Source of the DNA: an uncultured Oscillospiraceae bacterium
GTDB lineage: Bacteria; Bacillota; Clostridia; Oscillospirales; Oscillospiraceae
Length of the DNA stretch: 24,432 nucleotides
Assembly: GCA_934621665.1 (NCBI GenBank)
Contig: CAKTUT010000002.1
Location: 1 to 24,432, forward strand
Direction: 5' to 3'
Shown: positions 1 to 6,969 of the stretch, in pieces
How the letters are laid out: every line of letters starts with the position of its first letter
Position numbering within the stretch: position 1 is the stretch's first letter
Position numbers and translations under genes: made by a program
The notes under the pieces: model-generated
Told to the model about the DNA's origin: nothing
Databases searched by the model: none
What the model saw: the letters and a program-made list of their open reading frames with translations, nothing else

Positions 1-513
1 AACATCAAGGAAGGCATCATCGAGGAAGCACTTGTCGAGACCATCGGCTGCTCCGGCATGACCCACTCGGCTGCAATGGCTTCTGAAATTCTGATCGGCA
101 AGACGCTGCTTGAGGCGCTTAACACCGACCTTGTCTGCGACGCCATCAACACCGCCATGCGTGAGCTGTTCCTCCAGATCGTCTACGGCCGCAGCCAGTC
201 TGCGTTCTCCGAGGGCGGCCTGTCGGTTGGCGCTTCGCTGGAGGATCTGGGCAAGGGACTGAGAAGCCAGGTTGGCACGATGTTCGCTACCCGCGAAAAG
301 GGCCCGCGCTATCTGGAAATGGCCGAGGGCTACTGCACGAAGATTGCCCTAAACAAGGACAACGAGATCATTGGCTATGAATTCATCAACTTTGGCAAGA
401 TGATGGACTTCATCAAAAAGGGCGACGAGCCCGCTGAGGCAATGAAGAAGGCCATGGGTCACTACGGCCAGTGGGATACGGCGGCCAAGTACGTCGATCC
501 CCGCAAGGACTAA
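1..513 (+). CDS. NifU/IscU-like Fe-S cluster scaffold protein, C-terminal part
   Basis: The frame is open from the first base, so the gene starts upstream of the window; 170 residues are visible. The visible start contains a GCSG turn followed by an MTHSAAMASE helix, which resembles the cysteine loop and following helix of NifU/IscU N-terminal domains (GC then a Ser/Ala-rich helix and a G-K-x-L-x-E-A motif, here GKTLLEA). Proteins of that fold hold nascent Fe-S clusters in the cytoplasm. The next gene, 18 nt downstream, encodes a GGGtGRT protein; I recall these two families being neighbours in anaerobe genomes, which supports the call. It departs from classical IscU: the later cysteines are not in the usual spacing, so it may be a divergent scaffold or a protein with another role. 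The family is fairly secure, the biochemical role is not. Confidence 0.68.
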   Translation, partial: NIKEGIIEEALVETIGCSGMTHSAAMASEILIGKTLLEALNTDLVCDAINTAMRELFLQIVYGRSQSAFSEGGLSVGASLEDLGKGLRSQVGTMFATREKGPRYLEMAEGYCTKIALNKDNEIIGYEFINFGKMMDFIKKGDEPAEAMKKAMGHYGQWDTAAKYVDPRKD

Positions 514-531
514 CAAAAGGAGGATACGAAA

Positions 532-1533
532 ATGGCTTTGTTTGAAAGTTACGAAAGAAGAATCGACAAGATCAATGGTGTCCTCGCACAGTACGGCATC
601 GGCTCGGTGGAAGAGTGCCGTGAGCTCTGCCAGGCCAAGGGCTTTGACCCGTATGAAATTGTCAAGAGCATCCAGCCCATCTGCTTTGAGAATGCTTGCT
701 GGGCATATACCGTCGGCGCTGCCATGGCGCTGAAAAAGGGCGTTAAGACCGCGGCTGAGGCCGCTACCGTCATCGGCGAGGGTCTCCAGGCATTCTGCAT
801 CGACGGCTCCGTTGCCGACGACCGCAAGGTTGGCCTTGGCCACGGCAACCTCGGCGCTATGCTGCTGTCGGAAGAGTCCAAGTGCTTCTGCTTCCTGGCT
901 GGTCACGAGTCCTTTGCTGCCGCTGAGGGCGCCATCGGCATCGTCAAGAACGCCAACAAGGCTCGTAAGACTCCGCTGCGCGTTATCCTGAATGGCCTTG
1001 GCAAGGACGCTGCACAGATCATCTCCCGTATCAACGGCTTTACCTATGTGCAGACGCAGTTTGACTACTACACCGGCGAGCTGAAGATCGTTCGTGAAAT
1101 CCGCTACTCCGAGGGCGAGCGTGCTGACGTGCGCTGCTACGGTGCTGACGATGTCCGTGAGGGCGTTGCCATCATGCACAAGGAGGGTGTTGACGTTTCC
1201 ATTACCGGCAACTCCACCAACCCCACCCGCTTCCAGCATCCGGTCGCCGGCACGTACAAGAAAGAGTGCGTTCAGATGGGTAAGAAGTACTTCTCCGTCG
1301 CATCCGGCGGCGGCACGGGTCGTACCCTGCATCCCGACAACATGGCCGCTGGCCCTGCTTCCTACGGCATGACCGACACTATGGGCCGTATGCACTCCGA
1401 CGCGCAGTTCGCAGGCTCGTCCTCCGTTCCGGCACACGTCGAGATGATGGGCTTCCTCGGCATGGGCAACAACCCCATGGTCGGCGCTACCGTCGCTGTG
1501 GCCGTTGCAGTCGAAGAGGCTATGAAGAAGTAA
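532..1533 (+). CDS. GGGtGRT family protein
   Basis: This 333-residue protein carries the family-defining GGGTGRT motif at about residues 259-265, inside a conserved glycine-rich C-terminal region. The start is ATG at 532 with a strong AAAGGAGG site eight or nine bases before it. Nothing in it looks like a signal peptide or membrane span, so it should be cytoplasmic. Several cysteines are present (around residues 29, 51 and 56 and in an FCFLAG segment near 121), but I cannot assign metal ligands. The family has no established biochemical function that I know of; its pairing with a NifU-like protein suggests a role linked to Fe-S or redox metabolism, which is inference. It is the last gene of its transcript, since a strong terminator follows within 25 nt. 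Confidence 0.88.
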   Translation: MALFESYERRIDKINGVLAQYGIGSVEECRELCQAKGFDPYEIVKSIQPICFENACWAYTVGAAMALKKGVKTAAEAATVIGEGLQAFCIDGSVADDRKVGLGHGNLGAMLLSEESKCFCFLAGHESFAAAEGAIGIVKNANKARKTPLRVILNGLGKDAAQIISRINGFTYVQTQFDYYTGELKIVREIRYSEGERADVRCYGADDVREGVAIMHKEGVDVSITGNSTNPTRFQHPVAGTYKKECVQMGKKYFSVASGGGTGRTLHPDNMAAGPASYGMTDTMGRMHSDAQFAGSSSVPAHVEMMGFLGMGNNPMVGATVAVAVAVEEAMKK

Positions 1534-1554
1534 TCCGGCTTCAAATGAACAGAC

Positions 1555-1586
1555 AAAAGCGCATCCCCACTGGGGATGCGCTTTTT
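1555..1586 (+). terminator. Intrinsic terminator after the GGGtGRT gene
   Basis: An 11-bp perfect stem (1558-1568 with 1572-1582, arms AGCGCATCCCC and GGGGATGCGCT) has a 3-nt loop and runs into TTTTT; an upstream AAAA can lengthen the stem. It lies 22 nt after the stop codon. Confidence 0.92.
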
Positions 1587-1589
1587 GCG

Positions 1590-1822
1590 CGCTATTCATG
1601 TTCCGTTCGAATGGTAAATTCGTTCGGGAGCTGATAAATCTCCGCTTTTTAGGAACAGAAGATAAGAATATTCGATCTTTGGCACAATCTGAGAATAAAA
1701 GCAGCCGCAATTCTCCATGCACCGGCAGGCGCAAATCCGAGTCCAGCGGAATATGCTGAATTGAGGTGCGGCCGCCGCAGCGGTGCAGCCGTGCCGGTTC
1801 AGTACAGACAGGAGTTGGAGCG
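1590..1822 (+). promoter_or_regulatory. Leader region of feoAB with inverted repeats, no recognised riboswitch class
   Basis: This non-coding stretch holds no convincing ORF. ACCGGCA (1721-1727) is complementary to TGCCGGT (1792-1798), which could close a domain of about 78 nt. Inside it, 1773-1777 can pair with 1781-1785 to form a small GC hairpin, and GGTGC occurs twice (1765-1769 and 1783-1787). An 8-bp palindrome GAATATTC lies at 1666-1673. I cannot place a convincing sigma-70 promoter or a canonical Fur box, although the feo genes need a promoter here. The GCAAATCCG stretch near 1731 faintly recalls a cobalamin riboswitch core, but the other conserved boxes are missing. Treat as a candidate structured or metal-responsive leader. 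Confidence 0.35.
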
Positions 1823-2062
1823 ATGAATCAGATGACAAGACTTTCACAACTGCCTGAGGGTGCGTGCGCAACCGTCACGGCACTGCCGCCATGTGGAGTG
1901 AGCGGGCGGCTGCTGGATTTGGGAATGATTCCGGGCACAAGCGTGCGCTGCGTGCGTCGCGCGCCGTCCGGCAGTCCAATTGCATATGAAATTCGCGGCG
2001 CGGTTGTTGCGCTTCGCCGCGCGGATGCGGCAAAAATTTCAATACGGATGGACGGCGAATGA
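1823..2062 (+). CDS. feoA: Ferrous iron transport accessory protein FeoA
   Basis: The 79-residue product is a small SH3-like protein of the FeoA family, which assists the FeoB Fe(II) channel at the inner face of the membrane. The family pattern is visible: an L-P-x-G start region, a central segment reading RLLDLGMIPGTSVRCV, and a C-terminal strand with EIRGAVVALRRADA. The ATG at 1823 is chosen because AGGAG (1810-1814) sits eight bases upstream and the family alignment begins here; an in-frame ATG at 1766 would add 19 unrelated residues and has no ribosome site. Its TGA stop overlaps the feoB ATG in an ATGA, so the two genes are translationally coupled. Confidence 0.93.
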   Translation: MNQMTRLSQLPEGACATVTALPPCGVSGRLLDLGMIPGTSVRCVRRAPSGSPIAYEIRGAVVALRRADAAKISIRMDGE

Positions 2063-3912
2063 GCGCGGGGGCAAGAACGGGCGAGACGACCGGCAAGCCT
2101 TTTGTGCAGCGCGCGGAGCGGGTGGTGCTGCTGGCGGGCAATCCGAACGTGGGCAAGAGCACGCTGTTCAATGCACTGACCGGAGAGCGCCAGCATACCG
2201 GAAACTGGCCGGGAAAGACGGTCGGCGCGGCACAGGGCTACTATGAATACAAGGCGGAGAAATACTGCCTGACCGATCTGCCGGGCACATATTCGCTTTT
2301 GGGGCGCTCGGAGGAGGAAGTCATCGCGGCGGATTCTATCCGCACGGGCGGCGCTGCGTGCGTCGTGGCGGTATGCGACGCAACGTGTCTGGAGCGCAGC
2401 CTGATTCTGGCGGTGCAGCTGTTGGAGCTGACGCAAAACGTGATTCTTTGTGTCAATCTGCTTGACGAGGCGGACGCGCACGGAACACAGACCGATCTGC
2501 GGCTGCTGGAGCGGCTTTTGGGCGTGCCGGTGGTGGGGACATCGGCGGGGCGGCGTGAGGGACTGACGGCGCTTCAGGAGCGTATCCGCAATGTGACCGA
2601 CGGCTTTGAGCGTCCGCATCCGCACCGGCTGACAGAGGAGAAAACGCCGGAGGCATTTGTACATCGCGCAGAGCAGATTGCGCGTGCCGTGCAGCCGCAC
2701 CGCAAGATGGCAGGCAGAAAAAGCGCAGTGGCAGACCGGATTTTAATGGGACGCGTGACGGGCGCGTTCACGGTGCTTGCACTGCTGGCGATTGTGCTGT
2801 GGCTAACGATCTGCGGCGCAAACGCGCCATCGGCGTGGCTGGAGCAGATGTTTTCGGCACTGACCAACGGGCTGCATTGGCTGGCAGAACGAATTGGCGC
2901 ACCGGCGTGGCTGTCCGGCGCGCTGATTGACGGCGTAATTGGCACAACGGGGACGGTGATCTCCGTCATGCTGCCGCCGGTGATGATATTCTTCCCGCTT
3001 TTTACACTGCTTGAGGAGGCCGGCTATCTGCCGCGGCTGGCGTTCTTGATGGATAGCAGCTTTGCGCGCTGCGGCGCGTGCGGCAAGCAGGCACTGACCA
3101 CGTGTATGGGCTTTGGGTGCAACGCGGCGGGTGTGATTGGCTGCCGGATTATTGACACCCGGCGCGAACGTCTGATTGCAATTTTGACGAACAGCTTTCT
3201 CCCGTGCAACGGACGATTCCCGGCATTGATTGCGCTCAGCTGCATACTGGTGTGCGGAAGCGCTGCGCAGGCGTTGGTGCTTTGCGGATGCGTGCTGGCG
3301 GGCGTTGGGGCGTCGATGGGCGCGTCGGCGCTTCTCAGTCGGACGGTTTTAAAGGGTGAGGCGTCGCAGTTTGTATTGGAGCTGCCGCCCTATCGGCGGC
3401 CGAATATCGGACGCGTGGTTGTGCGCGCCATGCGCGAGCGAACACTTGGGGTACTGGGACGCGCGGCAGCGGTGGCAGCACCGGCAGGGCTTTGCGTGTG
3501 GGCGCTTTCAAATGTTCAGGTGGGTGGCACGGCGCTTCTGACACACGCAGCAGCGCTGCTTGCGCCGCTGGGGCGGGCATTGGGGATGGATGGCGTGATT
3601 CTGCTGGCGTTTGTGCTGGCACTGCCCGCAAACGAGCTGGTGCTGCCGATCGTGCTGATGCAGCTGAGCGGCGCAGGACGATTCCTTGCGGATGCGGCTA
3701 CGCCGCTGGCACAGAGCCTGCTGGCAGCAGGGTGGACGCCGAAGCGCACGCTCTGCACGATGGTGTTCTTCCTGTTTCACTGGCCGTGCAGTACAACGCT
3801 TCTGACCATCCGGCGCGAAACAGGCAGCTGGAAATGGACGATGTTTGCCGCAGCGCTTCCAACGGTATGCGGGGTGCTCGTGTGTGCACTTTTGAATCTG
3901 CTTTTGCCGTAA
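2059..3912 (+). CDS. feoB: Fe(II) transporter FeoB, short form
   Basis: This 617-residue membrane protein imports Fe(II). An N-terminal G domain shows G1 GNPNVGKS (27-34), G3 DLPG (73-76), G4 NLLD (133-136) and a G5-like TSA (161-163). A hydrophobic C-terminal half (from about residue 235) forms the permease with its two Gate repeats. A cysteine-rich segment GACGKQ...CMGFGCN (about 339-355, with C338, C341, C349 and C354) and the CNGRFP motif lie in the pore region, followed near the C-terminus by HWPCSTTLLTIRRETGSWKW. The protein is shorter than E. coli FeoB (773 residues), mostly through a reduced region between the G domain and the first membrane span and fewer terminal residues; short clostridial forms of this kind are known. 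It follows feoA with a 4-nt overlap and ends at a shared terminator. Confidence 0.95.
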   Translation: MSAGARTGETTGKPFVQRAERVVLLAGNPNVGKSTLFNALTGERQHTGNWPGKTVGAAQGYYEYKAEKYCLTDLPGTYSLLGRSEEEVIAADSIRTGGAACVVAVCDATCLERSLILAVQLLELTQNVILCVNLLDEADAHGTQTDLRLLERLLGVPVVGTSAGRREGLTALQERIRNVTDGFERPHPHRLTEEKTPEAFVHRAEQIARAVQPHRKMAGRKSAVADRILMGRVTGAFTVLALLAIVLWLTICGANAPSAWLEQMFSALTNGLHWLAERIGAPAWLSGALIDGVIGTTGTVISVMLPPVMIFFPLFTLLEEAGYLPRLAFLMDSSFARCGACGKQALTTCMGFGCNAAGVIGCRIIDTRRERLIAILTNSFLPCNGRFPALIALSCILVCGSAAQALVLCGCVLAGVGASMGASALLSRTVLKGEASQFVLELPPYRRPNIGRVVVRAMRERTLGVLGRAAAVAAPAGLCVWALSNVQVGGTALLTHAAALLAPLGRALGMDGVILLAFVLALPANELVLPIVLMQLSGAGRFLADAATPLAQSLLAAGWTPKRTLCTMVFFLFHWPCSTTLLTIRRETGSWKWTMFAAALPTVCGVLVCALLNLLLP

Positions 3913-3920
3913 AGGCGCAG

Positions 3921-3951
3921 AAAAACTCCCGCACGACTGTGCGGGAGTTTT
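3921..3951. terminator. Bidirectional intrinsic terminator between feoB and rplL
   Basis: A 13-bp stem (3922-3934 with 3939-3951, core CTCCCGCAC/GTGCGGGAG) has a GACT loop and is flanked by an A tract on the left and a T tract on the right. It can therefore stop feoB transcripts on the plus strand and rplJL transcripts on the minus strand. It lies 9 nt from the feoB stop and 20 nt from the rplL stop. Confidence 0.93.
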
Positions 3952-3970
3952 GTAAGCGGGAAAAGGTAAA

Positions 3971-4342
3971 TTACTTAACCTCGACCTCAGCGCCAGCTTC
4001 CTTGAGCTCTGCAGCGATCTTCTCAGCGTCGTCCTTGGAGACAGCTTCCTTGAGCGTCTTGGGAGCGTTGTCAACGATTTCCTTAGCTTCTTTCAGACCC
4101 AGACCGGTCAGAGCACGGACAACCTTGATGACACCGATCTTGTTTGCACCAGCGGACTTCAGAACGACATCAAACTCGGTCTTCTCCTCAGCAGCCTCAG
4201 CAGCACCAGCAGCGGGAGCGGCAACAGCAGCAGCAGCGGCGGAAACGCCGAAGGTCTCTTCCAGAGCATGAACCAGCTCGGCCAGCTCGACAACAGTCAG
4301 GCCTTTTACTTCTTCAATGAGAGCAGTGATCTTTTCAGACAT
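3971..4342 (-). CDS. rplL: Ribosomal protein bL12 (L7/L12)
   Basis: The 123-residue product is the ribosomal stalk protein that recruits translation GTPases. The N-terminal dimerisation helix segment (about 1-32), an Ala-rich hinge (about 34-52, [12 protein letters not shown]) and the globular C-terminal domain with the factor-binding signature [20 protein letters not shown] (68-87) are all present and of standard length. The ATG at 4342 follows GGAGGATATTACA. It lies 35 nt downstream of rplJ, with which it is surely co-transcribed, and is the last gene of the cluster because a terminator follows at once. Confidence 0.97.
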   Translation of the reverse strand: MSEKITALIEEVKGLTVVELAELVHALEETFGVSAAAAAVAAPAAGAAEAAEEKTEFDVVLKSAGANKIGVIKVVRALTGLGLKEAKEIVDNAPKTLKEAVSKDDAEKIAAELKEAGAEVEVK

Positions 4343-4377
4343 TGTAATATCCTCCTAATATAAAGTTTAAGTTGAAA

Positions 4378-4902
4378 TTATTCTGCTGCAGCTTCTGCAG
4401 CGGGGCCTTCTTTCTGGGCACGGATCTGATCCAGAACGAATGCCAGAGAAGAAATGGGAGCCAGGAAAGTACCGAGAACCTGCGCGACAAGTGCATCCTT
4501 GCTGGGCAGTTCGCCAAAGCCCTGCAGCTGCTCGACGCTCATCACAGAGCCTTCGACAAAGCCGCCTTTCAGCTTGACGACGTTCTTGTTCTTCTTGGCG
4601 AATTCGCATACGATACGAGCCGGAGCGATGGGGTCGCCGGTGGTGCAGGCCATAGAAGTTGTGCCGTTGAGCAGCTCGTCAAACTGATTGTAACCGGCCT
4701 TGTTGGCGGCAAATCTGGTGAGCGTGTTCTTGACGACAGTATACTCTACACCCGCTTCGCGGAACTTTCTGCGCAGCTCGGTATCCTGTGCGACAGTGAT
4801 GCCCTTATAGTCGACGAAAACTGCGGACGTGGCGCCTTGCAGCTTGTCAGCCAGTGCATCAACGATGGCCTTTTTGCTTTCCAGTACCTTTGCGTTGGGC
4901 AT
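4378..4902 (-). CDS. rplJ: Ribosomal protein uL10
   Basis: The 174-residue product anchors the bL12 dimers to the 23S rRNA stalk base. The N-terminal rRNA-binding domain contains FVDYKGITVAQDTELR and the KNTLTRFAA motif; the C-terminal helix that carries bL12 dimers is at about 145-165, followed by an acidic/Ala tail. The start is ATG at 4902, preceded by CGGAGGTGACATT; the frame runs 23 codons further upstream but those residues come from the leader RNA. The gene has its own promoter (5037-5064) and a leader typical of L10 autoregulation. Confidence 0.96.
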   Translation of the reverse strand: MPNAKVLESKKAIVDALADKLQGATSAVFVDYKGITVAQDTELRRKFREAGVEYTVVKNTLTRFAANKAGYNQFDELLNGTTSMACTTGDPIAPARIVCEFAKKNKNVVKLKGGFVEGSVMSVEQLQGFGELPSKDALVAQVLGTFLAPISSLAFVLDQIRAQKEGPAAEAAAE

Positions 4903-4914
4903 AATGTCACCTCC

Positions 4915-5030
4915 GATAAAATAAATGTCCTCATGCCAAAAGACATGAGGACACAGAATGCATTCATTCACGTCACCTCGGCAGGATGGAAAACCATTAC
5001 GGCATAAAGCCTCCTGCTGTCTTTGGCAGC
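4915..5030 (-). promoter_or_regulatory. L10 leader RNA (autoregulatory leader of rplJL)
   Basis: Read on the minus strand, the predicted transcript begins near 5030 with GCTG...CAGC (5016-5030 hairpin), then GCAGGAGGC, a GGC-ATAAA-GCC element and an ATGG-AAAA-CCAT hairpin (4986-4997). It closes with CCTGCCGAGGTG (4974-4985), which pairs back with GCAGG. These are features I associate with the Firmicutes L10 leader, which binds L10 or the L10(L12)4 complex through a kink-turn. It is followed by a perfect 10-bp hairpin (4926-4935 with 4944-4953, arms TGTCCTCATG/CATGAGGACA) and a T-rich run, immediately before the rplJ ribosome site. That arrangement suits transcription attenuation. The family match is recognition by eye. 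Confidence 0.82.
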
Positions 5031-5036
5031 CTGATT

Positions 5037-5064
5037 ATTATAGCAAATAAAGGGGAAATGTCAA
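5037..5064 (-). promoter_or_regulatory. Sigma-A promoter of rplJL
   Basis: Perfect consensus hexamers on the minus strand: TTGACA (5059-5064), a 16-nt spacer and TATAAT (5037-5042). Start of transcription is expected about 5030, at the first base of the L10 leader. A 12-bp palindrome (5084-5095) lies about 20 nt upstream of the -35 box. Confidence 0.88.
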
Positions 5065-5083
5065 GCGCTTTTTACGCGGTGCG

Positions 5084-5095
5084 CGCAAATTTGCG
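5084..5095. repeat. Palindrome CGCAAATTTGCG upstream of the rplJ promoter
   Basis: A perfect 12-bp palindrome centred 20-31 nt upstream of the rplJ -35 box. Its 10-bp core GCAAATTTGC occurs again at 10007-10016. Whether it is a protein site or chance is unknown. Confidence 0.4.
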
Positions 5096-5135
5096 GAAAA
5101 ATTCGAACAAACCACGCGCACGCGAAGCGGTTAAC

Positions 5136-5825
5136 TTAGAACTTGGCGGTAGAAACCTTGACGCCGGGGCCCATGGTGGAAGCCAGAACGCAGCTTCTGA
5201 TATACTGACCCTTTGCTGCGGCGGGCTTGGCCTTGACGATTGCGCCCATCAGAGCGTTGAAGTTCTCAGCCAGCTTTTCTGCGCCGAAAGAAGCCTTGCC
5301 GATGGGGCAGTGAATGATGTTGGTCTTGTCCAGACGATACTCAATCTTACCGGCTTTGATTTCCTTGACAGCTGCGCCGACGTTGGGCGTAACCGTACCA
5401 GCCTTGGGCGAGGGCATAAGACCCTTCGGGCCGAGGACCTTACCAAGACGGCCGACGATACCCATCATGTCAGGGGAAGCGACGACAACGTCAAAGTCAA
5501 ACCAGTTTTCCTTGGTGATTTTCTCAACAAGCTCCATACCGCCGGCATAATCAGCGCCTGCGTCCAGCGCGTCCTGAAGCTTTGCATCCTTGGCAAAAAC
5601 GAGAACCTTGCGGGTCTTGCCGGTGCCGTTGGGAAGAACGATTGCGCCACGAACCTGCTGATCGGCGTGACGGGAGTCAACACCCAGCTTTACGTGGACC
5701 TCGATGGTCTCATCGAACTTGGCGGTTGCGGTTTTGACGACCAGATCCATGGCGTCGGCAACCTCGTACTGCATGCTACGGTCAATCAGCTTGGCGCTGT
5801 CAACATACTTTTTACCTTTGAACAA
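5136..5825 (-). CDS. rplA: Ribosomal protein uL1, TTG start
   Basis: The 229-residue product builds the mobile L1 arm at the E site and in many bacteria represses its own mRNA. Family blocks are clear: [56 protein letters not shown] and a C-terminal [10 protein letters not shown]. The start is taken as TTG at 5825: AAGGAGG lies eight bases upstream, the protein then begins FKGKKY as the family does, and the length is standard. The only ATG upstream in frame (5888) would add 21 residues from the intergenic leader. The 13 bases GGAGGATATTACA before this TTG are identical to those before the rplL ATG. It forms one transcript with rplK, nusG, secE and rpmG. Confidence 0.95.
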   Translation of the reverse strand: MFKGKKYVDSAKLIDRSMQYEVADAMDLVVKTATAKFDETIEVHVKLGVDSRHADQQVRGAIVLPNGTGKTRKVLVFAKDAKLQDALDAGADYAGGMELVEKITKENWFDFDVVVASPDMMGIVGRLGKVLGPKGLMPSPKAGTVTPNVGAAVKEIKAGKIEYRLDKTNIIHCPIGKASFGAEKLAENFNALMGAIVKAKPAAAKGQYIRSCVLASTMGPGVKVSTAKF

Positions 5826-5841
5826 TGTAATATCCTCCTTA

Positions 5842-5867
5842 GTGGTGATTCGGACTAATCCTCCCAC
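5842..5867 (-). promoter_or_regulatory. Candidate L1-binding element before rplA
   Basis: On the minus strand GTGGGAGG (5860-5867) and CACCAC (5842-5847) flank a short loop in which GATT can pair with AATC. GTGG/CCAC would close the element directly upstream of the rplA AAGGAGG. The same flanking boxes occur before rplK (6367-6416). L1 is known to repress rplKA mRNAs by binding a mimic of its rRNA site; that this is such a site is inference. Confidence 0.5.
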
Positions 5868-5875
5868 GTATTTAT

Positions 5876-5903
5876 GAGGCTCGGGCAAATGCCGTGCTGC
5901 CTC
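5876..5903 (-). promoter_or_regulatory. Hairpin in the rplK-rplA spacer
   Basis: GAGGC (5876-5880) pairs with GCCTC (5899-5903) and an inner GGC/GCC (5884-5886 with 5891-5893) closes an AAAT loop. No T tract follows, so it is not a standard terminator. It sits between the rplK stop and the candidate L1 element and may be part of the same folded leader. Confidence 0.45.
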
Positions 5904-5918
5904 GAATCAAGCGAACGT

Positions 5919-6344
5919 TCAGTCGGCGACGACAATGCCCATGCTGCGGCAAGTGCCGGCAACCTGGCTCATCGCGGCCTCAATGGTGTTGGCGGTCAGG
6001 TCGGGCATCTTCTTCTCAGCGATCTCGCGAATCTGATCCTTGGTGATGGTAGCGACCTTGTCCTTGTTGGGAACACCCGAGCCCTTCTCAATGCCGAGCG
6101 CCTTGAGAATCAGCGTCGGAGTCGGAGGCGTCTTGGTGACAAACGTGAAGCTGCGGTCAGCATAGACCGTAATGATAACGGGAATCTTGAAGCCAAGCTG
6201 ATCCTTGGTGCGCTCATTGAATTCCTTGATAAACTGGGAAATGTTGACGCCGTGCTGGCCGAGCGCGGGGCCGACAGGGGGGGATGCGGTTGCCTTTGCG
6301 GCGGGAATCTGCAGTTTGATATAGCCTGTTACTTTCTGTGCCAT
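5919..6344 (-). CDS. rplK: Ribosomal protein uL11
   Basis: The 141-residue product binds the GTPase-associated centre of 23S rRNA. The N-terminal domain ([25 protein letters not shown] at about 10-34, with the conserved proline-rich turn) and the RNA-binding C-terminal domain ending in [11 protein letters not shown] are both complete. The ATG at 6344 is chosen because CAGGAGGTG lies just upstream and the family begins MAQKV; the frame extends 24 codons further but into the leader element. It lies 91 nt after nusG, and the gap holds a structured element. Confidence 0.97.
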   Translation of the reverse strand: MAQKVTGYIKLQIPAAKATASPPVGPALGQHGVNISQFIKEFNERTKDQLGFKIPVIITVYADRSFTFVTKTPPTPTLILKALGIEKGSGVPNKDKVATITKDQIREIAEKKMPDLTANTIEAAMSQVAGTCRSMGIVVAD

Positions 6345-6366
6345 GATAAGCACCTCCTGAATAAAT

Positions 6367-6416
6367 GTGGTGATACGCGCAAGCGCGTATTTTTGGCGGG
6401 GACGAACCCCTCCCAC
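6367..6416 (-). promoter_or_regulatory. Candidate L1-binding element before rplK (three-way junction)
   Basis: On the minus strand GTGGGAGG (6409-6416) and CACCAC (6367-6372) can close a helix. Inside are two hairpins: GGGG-TTCGT-CCCC (6398-6410) and a 7-bp ATACGCG/CGCGTAT stem with a CTTG loop (about 6374-6391). The outer boxes match those before rplA. The rplK AGGAGG follows a few bases later, so folding or L1 binding could block translation of rplK. The role is inferred. Confidence 0.52.
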
Positions 6417-6435
6417 GGTCTTTCATCCGTTCGGG

Positions 6436-6960
6436 TTATTCGCTGATGACCTCAACCTGATCAAGCTCAAGCTCAACCGGTGTTTCACGCCCGAACATGG
6501 AGACGATCACGCGGACCTTGTTCTTTTCAATGTCGATCTGATCGACAACGCCGACAAAGTTGGTCAGCGGACCGTCGGCGACGCGCACATTGTCGCCCTC
6601 GGCATAGCTGACGACGACCTCGTGCTTTTCCACACCCAGCTGTGCGACCTCATCCTCGGTCAGCGGGGTGGGCTTCTGGCCTGAACCGACAAAGCCGGTA
6701 ACGCCGCGGATGTTCTTGATGATGTACCATGCCTCGTCGGACATGATCATCTTGACCAGCACATAGCCGGGGAACACCTTGCGGTCATATGTTTTCGGGC
6801 CGTTGTCCGTGATCTCGGTGACGGTTTCCATCGGGATGGAGACGATATGGATGAGATCCTCCAGATGGCGGGTCTCGATGGTTTTCTCGATGGTGGCCTT
6901 TACGGTATTTTCATAGCCGGAGTAAGTATGCACAACATACCACTTTGCGCCTTCTGCCAT
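6436..6960 (-). CDS. nusG: Transcription elongation/termination factor NusG
   Basis: The 174-residue product binds the RNA polymerase clamp and modulates pausing and Rho or ribosome coupling. The NGN domain begins KWYVVHTYSGYENTVKATIE and contains VFPGYVLVKM and GVTGFVGSGQKPTPL. A KOW domain follows with GPLTNFVGVVDQIDIEKNKV and ends in the expected EVI. Length is standard. The ATG at 6960 has AAGG seven bases upstream, overlapping the end of secE, so the two are coupled (gap 9 nt). Confidence 0.97.
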   Translation of the reverse strand: MAEGAKWYVVHTYSGYENTVKATIEKTIETRHLEDLIHIVSIPMETVTEITDNGPKTYDRKVFPGYVLVKMIMSDEAWYIIKNIRGVTGFVGSGQKPTPLTEDEVAQLGVEKHEVVVSYAEGDNVRVADGPLTNFVGVVDQIDIEKNKVRVIVSMFGRETPVELELDQVEVISE

Positions 6961-6969
6961 GACGATACC

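Noticed and set aside
349..1734. A 461-codon open frame on the minus strand
   Set aside because: It lies antisense to the scaffold and GGGtGRT genes, has no ribosome site and no family character; it is a shadow of GC-rich coding sequence.
1719..1760. Cobalamin-riboswitch-like GCAAATCCG segment
   Set aside because: Only a short stretch matches; the other conserved boxes and the junction are absent, and feo genes are not a usual target.
1828..2700. A 290-codon minus-strand frame over feoAB
   Set aside because: Composition is rich in Arg, His and Cys as expected of an antisense shadow; feoA and feoB on the other strand are certain.
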